From Chitinophagaceae bacterium (GTDB taxonomy: Bacteria; Bacteroidota; Bacteroidia; Chitinophagales; Chitinophagaceae): 11,702 nt of DNA. The stretch covers positions 1-11,702 of the forward strand of contig JAIPBY010000065.1 in the NCBI GenBank assembly GCA_021738605.1, read 5' to 3'. Below are positions 6,174 to 11,702 of the stretch, piece by piece. The notes under the pieces are model-generated. The model saw nothing but the letters and a program-made list of their open reading frames with translations. It did not search any database and had not been told where the DNA came from. Positions within the stretch are counted from its first letter, which is position 1. Each line of letters starts with the position of its first letter. A program made the translations under genes and the position numbers.

Positions 6174-8651
6174 TCATTCACCCAAATAAATCCTCGGAAC
6201 GCGCTGTGAAATGCCGGTCATGATCTCATAGGGAATGGTACCTGCGGCATTGGCAACAGCAACAATGGAATGGTCCTTTCCAAACACCAAGACCTCATCT
6301 TCAATGGTGATGCTGCTTTCATCCGTTACATCAATCATTGTCATGTCCATGCAAACATTCCCAATGGTGCTGAAAGACTTGCCCCTGATCAATACAGTTC
6401 CCTTGCCATTGCCCAAGCTTCTTGGAAAGCCATCAGCATAGCCAATCCTGATGGTGGCCACCCTTGTATCTTTTTCCACCACAGAATGGCGGCCATAACC
6501 AACAGATTCGCCTTTTTTAACCTCCTTGATCTGTGCAATGGTTGACTTTAGTGAAACAGATTCCTGCAGTTTCAACGCACTGTTTCCCGGATCGATCCCA
6601 TACAGTCCGATACCTATCCTGACCATATCGTATTCAGCAGATGGATGCCTTCTGATGGCAGCGGTATTGGCCGCATGCTTGATAAAATCATATCCAACAT
6701 GTGCAGACAAAAGATGGCAAGCATGGTCAAACCGTTGCAGCTGGATGCTGGTAAAATCATCATGGGCAGGGTTCTCAGATGCTACCAAATGTGTAAAAAC
6801 CGTCTTGATCTTGAATGCAGAAGAACTGCCCAGCAGATCAATGAAATAACCGATATCAGCGGGCTCTAAACCCAGCCTGTGCATGCCGGTATCGAGTTTG
6901 ATGTGAACTGGAAAATAGCTGATGCCTTCCTGCTGCAGATAGGCGTTCAATTGTTGGGCAAATCCAATGGAATAGATTTCTGGTTCAAGATTGTATTCCA
7001 CCAGTGATGAGAAAGATGCCGGTGCTGTGTTCATGACCATGATGGGCATCCGGATGCCTGCTTTTCTCAATTCAACGCCTTCATCAACATAGGCCACTGC
7101 AATGTAGTTGACATGGTGAAACTGCAACAGGCTGGCCATTTCATAGCTGCCAGCACCGTATGAAAAAGCCTTGACCATGGCCATGAGCCTTGTAGATGGC
7201 TTTAACCCAGCTTTGAACTGGTTCAGGTTATGTGCAACACTGGAGAGATCAATTTCAAGCCTGGTTCGATGGTTCTTGCTTTCCAGGAAATGACTCACCT
7301 TTTCAAAATGAAATGACCTTGCCCCTTTGATCAAGACCACCTGATCCCTGAAGATTATCCCATTCAGCTGCTGCAACAAGGCTTCTGTATCCTTGAAATA
7401 AAAAACCTTCAAGGACGGATGATCAAAACAATTGGCAAAGGCATGGAACTGTTCTCCAACGGCATAGAGCGTGATGATGTTTTTTAACTGGAGGTAGGAT
7501 GCCAGTTTTTCATAGGCCAGCCGGGCATCGCCAGCAATGCCTGATACATCTGAAAGGATGGCCACCCGCTCACGAGAGGGATGTTGCAATCCTAAAAAAT
7601 CAAGGGCGCTCATGAGCCCGCTCAGGTCCGCATTATAACTGTCATTGATGATGGTTGATCCATGCTGTCCCTGTTTCATTTCCAGCCGCATAGAGAGTGG
7701 CGGAAGATCGTGCATCCTCGGGATAACCTGATCTTGCAATCCCAGCTGTAGACAAATGGCAAAACAATGCAATGCATTTTCTATGGCAGCAGGATCGATA
7801 TAGGGAATCGAAAAACCGTGGTTGGTTCCTTTGTAATCAACAGAGACAATGGTTCGTCCTGCAATTGCATGATAGGAAACCAAAACATCTGCACCAGGAT
7901 GGACTCCCCAGGAAAATGCAGCTCGCAGGCCGCCATCCAAGAGCATTTGTTGAACTGCCTCATCCACCAATGGATGGTCCTTACAATAAACCAGCAATTG
8001 GGCATCACGAAACAGTTGCAACTTTTCGAATAATTTATCCTTGATGGAATCAAACCCCTCGCCATGGGCCTCCCCAATATTGGTCAACAAACCAATATCC
8101 GGAAGAATCATTTTTTGAAGCCTGTCCATTTCTCCAGACTGGGAAATGCCCGCTTCAAAAATACCCAGCTCATGCGTATCCTGCATCTGCCAAATGCTGA
8201 GCGGAACACCCAACTGAGAATTGAAACTGCGCGGAGACCTGACAATGTTTTTCTCTTGCTGCAACAAATGATTGAGCCATTCTTTTACAATGGTCTTGCC
8301 ATTGCTGCCTGTAATGCCAATCACAGGAAATTCAAATTGCTTTCGGTGAGCAATAGCCAATATTTGCAGGGATGCCACAACGTTATCCGTCAATAAAAAA
8401 CAGGCCTCAGGAAAAGATGCCAGATCAGGAACAATGGAAACCACAAAATTCCTTACCCCTTCCCGGTAGAGCTCATCGATGTACTGATGTCCGTCTCCCT
8501 GCTCAGTTTTGATAGCAAAAAAAAGGGTTGTCGGAGGAAATACAAGTTTACGGCTGTCAATCAGCAAATGCTCTACACCCGTCACTGCTGAATGTCCCAG
8601 CAGTCTAGTACCCATCAAGCTGCTGATATGTGCGACAGGATGGAGTTTCAT
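6174..8651 (-). CDS. murF-alr: Bifunctional MurF ligase / alanine racemase fusion
   Basis: An 825 aa fusion of two cytoplasmic enzymes. Residues 1 to about 456 are MurF, which joins D-Ala-D-Ala to UDP-MurNAc-tripeptide using ATP. It shows IGITGSNGKT (P-loop, 111-120), IFEAGISQSGEMDRL (E166) and NDSYNADLSG (336-345). Residues from about 460 to 825 are a PLP-dependent alanine racemase. It shows HRTRLEIDLSSVAHNL at the domain start, AMVKAFSYG with PLP lysine K494, KLDTGMHRLG (585-594), VRIGIGLYGIDP (677-688), VGYGR with the opposing catalytic Tyr719, and NVCMDMTMIDVT (765-776). The protein therefore makes D-Ala and adds its dipeptide to the wall precursor; the D-Ala-D-Ala ligase is not in the window. 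There is almost no linker between the domains. This fusion is known in Bacteroidetes. I chose ATG 8651, 5 bp after the terC stop; an in-frame ATG at 8723 would add 24 poorly fitting residues inside terC. Both active sites look intact. Confidence 0.95.
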   Translation of the reverse strand: MKLHPVAHISSLMGTRLLGHSAVTGVEHLLIDSRKLVFPPTTLFFAIKTEQGDGHQYIDELYREGVRNFVVSIVPDLASFPEACFLLTDNVVASLQILAIAHRKQFEFPVIGITGSNGKTIVKEWLNHLLQQEKNIVRSPRSFNSQLGVPLSIWQMQDTHELGIFEAGISQSGEMDRLQKMILPDIGLLTNIGEAHGEGFDSIKDKLFEKLQLFRDAQLLVYCKDHPLVDEAVQQMLLDGGLRAAFSWGVHPGADVLVSYHAIAGRTIVSVDYKGTNHGFSIPYIDPAAIENALHCFAICLQLGLQDQVIPRMHDLPPLSMRLEMKQGQHGSTIINDSYNADLSGLMSALDFLGLQHPSRERVAILSDVSGIAGDARLAYEKLASYLQLKNIITLYAVGEQFHAFANCFDHPSLKVFYFKDTEALLQQLNGIIFRDQVVLIKGARSFHFEKVSHFLESKNHRTRLEIDLSSVAHNLNQFKAGLKPSTRLMAMVKAFSYGAGSYEMASLLQFHHVNYIAVAYVDEGVELRKAGIRMPIMVMNTAPASFSSLVEYNLEPEIYSIGFAQQLNAYLQQEGISYFPVHIKLDTGMHRLGLEPADIGYFIDLLGSSSAFKIKTVFTHLVASENPAHDDFTSIQLQRFDHACHLLSAHVGYDFIKHAANTAAIRRHPSAEYDMVRIGIGLYGIDPGNSALKLQESVSLKSTIAQIKEVKKGESVGYGRHSVVEKDTRVATIRIGYADGFPRSLGNGKGTVLIRGKSFSTIGNVCMDMTMIDVTDESSITIEDEVLVFGKDHSIVAVANAAGTIPYEIMTGISQRVPRIYLGE

Positions 8652-8656
8652 GGTGA

Positions 8657-9622
8657 TTATTTTCCCTGTATGGCCTTTTGCCTGTTTACCCTTATGGAAT
8701 ACAATACAGCACCGGAAAGACATGCGATGATCACGCCCAAAGAAACTAGGATGTTGATGTGGATCCCAAAAAACTCAATCAGCATTTTTATACCAATAAA
8801 GATCAGGACAACCGCGATGCCTTGTTGCAGATAGTCAAATTTATCCACTGCGCCCTTCAGCAAAAAGAAAAGTGATCTCAAGCCAAGCAGTGCAAAAATA
8901 TTGGAAGAATAGATCACCAAAATATCATCTGAAGTAAATTGGGCTTTTGCATTTTCCCTGACCAGTGAAACCACCGTAGGAATCGAATCAAGTGCAAATG
9001 CAATGTCCACTGCCGCCAACATCAACACCACAACTGCCAATGAAGTAAAATAGAACTTTCCATGATGATTCAGAAAATACCGACCCTCTGGCTCAACTGT
9101 GGTTACCCTGAAAAACTTGTTGATGATCTTGTAGATTTTGGTTTCCCCGGGGTCAAATTCAGCCTCATCTTTTTTTACGAACAAATGATACCCAGTATAC
9201 AAGAGGAAGAAACCGAACAAGTAAAGAATCCAATGAAACCGATCTATCAATTCAATGCCCACCGCAATGAAAATGATGCGGAAAACAATCGCTAAAAGTA
9301 TACCAATCAGCAATGCACGACCGGCATCTGTTTCCTTTACCCTGAAATAAGTGAAGATCAGGATGAAAACAAAAATATTATCAATACTCAGTGACCACTC
9401 CATGAGGTAAGCCGTAAAAAATTTGGTGGCTACCATGGGCGTTTTTTCAAACCATAAAAAAACACAGAACGCTACAGAAAGCCCAACCCAAAAAATGGTT
9501 TGCCAAAGGGCTTTTTTCATGCTGATGGATGCGTTCTTCTTGCTCATCAGTCCAAGGTCAAGCACCAATGCACCCAAAAGCACAACGCCAAAAGTCAGGT
9601 AAGTAATCTGGTCAACGGTCAT
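8657..9622 (-). CDS. TerC/Alx family integral membrane protein (predicted metal transporter)
   Basis: A 321 aa inner-membrane protein with about eight to nine hydrophobic segments, the same size as E. coli Alx. The family signatures are present: AYLMEWSLSIDNIFVFILIF (71-90; acidic residues E75 and D81 in the membrane), AAVDIAFALDSIP (203-215; D206, D212) and IYSSNIFALLGLRSLFF (237-253). A hydrophilic loop at 149-180 (KKDEAEFDPGE...) is probably cytoplasmic. TerC/Alx proteins are linked to tellurite resistance, pH response, manganese export and metal loading of exported enzymes; which applies here cannot be read from the sequence. I chose ATG 9622. A TTG at 9634 would add four residues but would leave only about 6 nt of leader after the candidate promoter. 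murF-alr begins 5 bp after the stop, so the two are probably co-transcribed. The 53-bp gap before it contains no room for a yybP-type manganese riboswitch. Confidence 0.88.
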   Translation of the reverse strand: MTVDQITYLTFGVVLLGALVLDLGLMSKKNASISMKKALWQTIFWVGLSVAFCVFLWFEKTPMVATKFFTAYLMEWSLSIDNIFVFILIFTYFRVKETDAGRALLIGILLAIVFRIIFIAVGIELIDRFHWILYLFGFFLLYTGYHLFVKKDEAEFDPGETKIYKIINKFFRVTTVEPEGRYFLNHHGKFYFTSLAVVVLMLAAVDIAFALDSIPTVVSLVRENAKAQFTSDDILVIYSSNIFALLGLRSLFFLLKGAVDKFDYLQQGIAVVLIFIGIKMLIEFFGIHINILVSLGVIIACLSGAVLYSIRVNRQKAIQGK

Positions 9623-9645
9623 GTTGAAAATCAATTGTTAGGGAA

Positions 9646-9653
9646 CAAAGATA
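9646..9653 (-). promoter_or_regulatory. Candidate -7 promoter box for terC-murF-alr (TATCTTTG)
   Basis: Read on the minus strand this is TATCTTTG, a full match to TAnnTTTG. It lies in the gap between gldG and terC, 23 bp before the ATG at 9622, implying a leader of about 18-20 nt. A good -33 TTTG is not seen at the expected distance. If real, it would let terC-murF-alr be transcribed apart from gldFG. Confidence 0.45.
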
Positions 9654-9669
9654 ATCATTCCAGCATGCC

Positions 9670-9685
9670 GAAGGGTTAACCCTTC
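9670..9685. repeat. 16-bp perfect palindrome over the gldG stop codon
   Basis: GAAGGGTTAACCCTTC is a perfect inverted repeat and could form a 6-bp stem with a TTAA loop. The gldG stop codon (TAA on the minus strand) falls in its centre. On the gldG transcript strand it is followed by GGCATGCTGG rather than a U-run, so it is not a standard intrinsic terminator. Confidence 0.6.
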
Positions 9686-11388
9686 ACAGCATATTTTCTT
9701 TTCCGTAAAAAGCCATAGATAAAATACAATACCAGTGGAAAGGCAAGAGGTAAAAGGATGTTAAGCAGTTGCCAAAACAACTTGTCATTCTCCAGTTGTT
9801 CCTTGTCCAACAAGCGCAACCTGAACGTCTTTGAACGTGCCTCCATGATGGAGGCGCCTCCGGTGAGGTAAAAAAGGCAGTTACTGATGAAATCCCGGTT
9901 GGCAAACTGTTGCCGGGTGTAGCTGTTCATGCCCATGGCCATGGGCCCATCCTGCTGGCTGACGGCATTGGTCAAAATATCTGCGTCAGAAATAACAATC
10001 ATGCTGTTGTCTGAAGCGGCAGCAGAAAGAAATGGTCTTCGGTATTCAACTGCCAGTTGCTGGAGTTCGGCAGATGAAATCCTGTTGGCCAAAGCAGAAC
10101 GGAATTTGCCTTCGAGGAGCACCGCCACGGCCTTGTTTTTTTTATTGAACTGTGTGAGGTCTTCTTCGGTCTTGATGCTTCTCCACTCTACAAGGGCTGG
10201 TGTCTGCAGCGTTCGTGAATAGGAAGATGAGCCCAGGATCACCTGCTTGCGAATGCCGGGTGCTGAAACAGTATCGATGGACTGGGGAAAGGAAGAAAGC
10301 ACAAAGTCAAGGTTCTTTGAAATGGGATGATCTCCGGTATTTCTCAAGAGCGGTGCATACGGCCAGGGTAAGAGTTCAATTTGAGGTTTGTCTCCAATGC
10401 TGCCAATTACTGATGGAACCTTGTCGCATTCGAGGTCTTGCAACAAATCCCTGTTGATCCGCACACCGTATTTGAACAGTTGTTCGTCCAGCTCCAACCC
10501 CATATCAAAGGCCACAAAAGACCCGCTGCTGCGCTGGAGGCTGTCCATGCTGGCATAAAGATTGTCTACCGCCCAAAGCAGTTTGCCGCCGTGCATGATG
10601 TATTGATCAATTTTCAATTTCTGTGCGGCAGTGAATGGCCTTGTTGGTTTTGCAATCACAAGGGCCGCAAATTCATCAGGAATATAGGCAACGCTGTCAA
10701 TCGGCAGAATTCTGAAACGATGGTCTTTTCTCAGGACCTTTTCAACCAGGTCGTAAACGCTAAGGTCAAGGGGTTGACCATTGCCGGTCAGGTAACCCAC
10801 CAATGGAATGGTATCACGTGTCAGCAACATCATCGCCTTGGCAAGCTTGTATTCCATCAGGGCTTCTGCATTGTTCAGCGATTCCAGTCCGTTGAGGTTG
10901 CTTTGGCCTTCCAGAAAATCAATGCCAATGGCACCGTTGCTGCCTGTCAATACTGCACCAGGAAAGACAAGGGTTTCTTCGCTCTGCTCCCCTTTTTTCT
11001 CCTGCGCTTTCACCTTGGTAGGATTGATGCCCATCCGTTGCAGGGAGTCAAACAGGATGGCTTTCGCTGTGTCTCCCAGGCCTTCGCCAGGCCTTTCAAA
11101 AACAACCTCAAATTTTCCGTTGCTGATGGACCTGAAGGATGAACCCATTTCTTCCGCAGCATTGGCCAGCCTTTTGAAACCAGCAGGAATGTCTCCTTCC
11201 AGGTAAACCGTCAACGTAAGCGGTTCCGCCAAACTGGCCACCATGGCCTTGGTGGAAGGGGCAAGGGTAAATCGCTTTTCTGCAGTCAGGTCTATCCCTG
11301 CATGGAAAAAATAGGACAAAAGGTTCACTGCTGCGATGACCAACAAAGGCAAGAACCAGCTGCGGATATTTTGTATTTTTCTGCTCAT
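9676..11388 (-). CDS. gldG: Gliding motility ABC transporter component GldG
   Basis: A 570 aa protein, close to the length of Flavobacterium johnsoniae GldG. With GldF and the ATPase GldA it forms an ABC transporter needed for gliding motility in flavobacteria; the substrate is unknown. A membrane anchor lies at about 12-28 (FLPLLVIAAVNLLSYFF), followed by the conserved DLTAEKRFTLAPST (33-46). A large extracytoplasmic region follows (about 30-535), containing PLVGYLTGNGQ, ALVIAKPTRPF, WPYAPLLRNTGDHPISKNLD (342-361) and MIVISDADIL (463-472). A second membrane helix at about 540-561 ends in a basic tail (LRKRKYAVKG). This is the GldG/IFT52-like ABC-associated architecture. Start choice: ATG 11388 shares one base with the gldF stop (TGATG), a typical translational-coupling arrangement; GTG at 11391 is the only close alternative. 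The gene looks complete and undamaged. No gldA is visible. Confidence 0.92.
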   Translation of the reverse strand: MSRKIQNIRSWFLPLLVIAAVNLLSYFFHAGIDLTAEKRFTLAPSTKAMVASLAEPLTLTVYLEGDIPAGFKRLANAAEEMGSSFRSISNGKFEVVFERPGEGLGDTAKAILFDSLQRMGINPTKVKAQEKKGEQSEETLVFPGAVLTGSNGAIGIDFLEGQSNLNGLESLNNAEALMEYKLAKAMMLLTRDTIPLVGYLTGNGQPLDLSVYDLVEKVLRKDHRFRILPIDSVAYIPDEFAALVIAKPTRPFTAAQKLKIDQYIMHGGKLLWAVDNLYASMDSLQRSSGSFVAFDMGLELDEQLFKYGVRINRDLLQDLECDKVPSVIGSIGDKPQIELLPWPYAPLLRNTGDHPISKNLDFVLSSFPQSIDTVSAPGIRKQVILGSSSYSRTLQTPALVEWRSIKTEEDLTQFNKKNKAVAVLLEGKFRSALANRISSAELQQLAVEYRRPFLSAAASDNSMIVISDADILTNAVSQQDGPMAMGMNSYTRQQFANRDFISNCLFYLTGGASIMEARSKTFRLRLLDKEQLENDKLFWQLLNILLPLAFPLVLYFIYGFLRKRKYAVKG

Positions 11389-11702
11389 CACTTCTTTAAT
11401 TTGATTTTGGTGATGGTCAGGTAGATGAAAAGGGATATGACAGACAGAAAATAAACCAGGTCCCTGCTATCGATGAAACCCCTGCTTACATTTTCAAAAT
11501 GATATTTGATGCCAATCAATGAAATATAATACCCCAGCGCTTTCCATGCTTCTATGGTGGCAAGTGATGAAAACAAAGCATAGGCAACATAACAGAGAAA
11601 AGCACTGAGCAAAAATGCTGTTACAGCATTTTGTTGGATGCTGCTGGTAAAAAGTCCAATCGCCACATAAATACCGCAAAGCAGAAACAATCCGATATAA
11701 GC
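11388..11702 (-). CDS. gldF: Gliding motility ABC transporter permease GldF (C-terminal part; runs off right edge)
   Basis: The last 104 codons and stop of a membrane permease; the start lies beyond the right edge. The visible part begins AYIGLFLLCGIYVAIGLFTSSIQQN, a motif of ABC-2 type permeases of the GldF group. It continues with hydrophobic segments (AVTAFLLSAFLCYVAYALF and LVYFLSVISLFIYLTIT) and the typical YISLIGIKYHFENVSRGFIDSRD, which connects the last two helices. It ends in a short basic tail (KIKLKK). Its TGA overlaps the ATG of gldG by one base, so the two proteins are very likely made from one message in matched amounts. The family is assigned from these motifs together with the adjacent gldG. 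Confidence 0.9.
   Translation of the reverse strand, partial: AYIGLFLLCGIYVAIGLFTSSIQQNAVTAFLLSAFLCYVAYALFSSLATIEAWKALGYYISLIGIKYHFENVSRGFIDSRDLVYFLSVISLFIYLTITKIKLKK

Noticed and set aside
8652..8723. Upstream ATG at 8723 extending MurF-Alr by 24 residues
   Set aside because: It would overlap terC by 67 bp and adds a Cys/Lys-rich stretch unlike MurF N-termini. ATG 8651 follows the terC stop by 5 bp.
9623..9634. TTG at 9634 as the start of the TerC-family protein
   Set aside because: An ATG lies four codons later, and the candidate -7 box would leave only about 6 nt of leader before the TTG.
9635..9675. Possible manganese riboswitch (yybP-ykoY type) before the TerC-family gene
   Set aside because: The gap is far too short for this aptamer, and no such fold can be seen.
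10438..11142. 234-codon plus-strand open frame antisense to gldG
   Set aside because: It lies wholly inside the well-supported gldG gene, and its translation looks like a reverse-frame shadow with no domain or upstream signal.
1..11702. Mobile elements, CRISPR array, tRNA or rRNA genes, or a defence island
   Set aside because: I found no transposase, regularly spaced repeats, cloverleaf or rRNA-like stretch. Genes are closely packed and of core type.

Overview
The window comes from a member of the Bacteroidetes (Bacteroidota), most likely a chitinophagaceae-like or related gliding lineage. The evidence is a gldF/gldG gliding-motility ABC transporter pair, a fused MurF-alanine racemase gene, a dihydroorotase with the 'DDQVHFREPG' metal motif, an LspA with a long periplasmic insertion, a signal peptide ending in A-Q, and promoter-like elements of the TAnnTTTG type. 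Base composition is moderate and coding is dense. I see no mobile element, tRNA, rRNA, CRISPR array or phage gene.

Layout: (1) 1-1105, minus strand: the N-terminal 368 codons of an outer-membrane, Wzi/RemB-like protein that continues past the left edge. (2) 1104-5425, plus strand: dihydroorotase (pyrC-type), a stand-alone MutS-like ATPase, and a ComM/YifB AAA+ protein. The first two are 5 bp apart and comM follows 60 bp later. (3) 5442-11702, minus strand, reading from the right edge: gldF (3' part only), gldG, a TerC/Alx-family membrane protein, fused murF-alr, then lspA. Spacings there are 1 nt overlap, 53, 5 and 57 bp. comM and lspA converge with 16 bp between their stop codons. The outer-membrane protein gene and dihydroorotase diverge with their ATG codons overlapping in one CATG.

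By function, the right-hand block is about the cell envelope: GldFG is the membrane transporter for gliding, TerC/Alx is a predicted metal (Mn-type) transporter, MurF-Alr makes D-Ala and adds D-Ala-D-Ala to the peptidoglycan precursor, and LspA matures lipoproteins. The left-hand block combines pyrimidine synthesis with two DNA-processing ATPases: the MutS-like protein, and ComM, which aids branch migration during natural transformation. I infer no direct partnership between pyrC and these ATPases beyond likely co-transcription.

Most genes are ordinary for the phylum and I did not find a convincing undescribed system. The points most worth a second look are the head-to-head start codons sharing CATG, the A10 tract early in the MutS-like gene, the Gln in place of a metal-binding His in the dihydroorotase, and the TTG start of lspA next to a good promoter box. 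No stretch longer than 300 bases lacks a gene.
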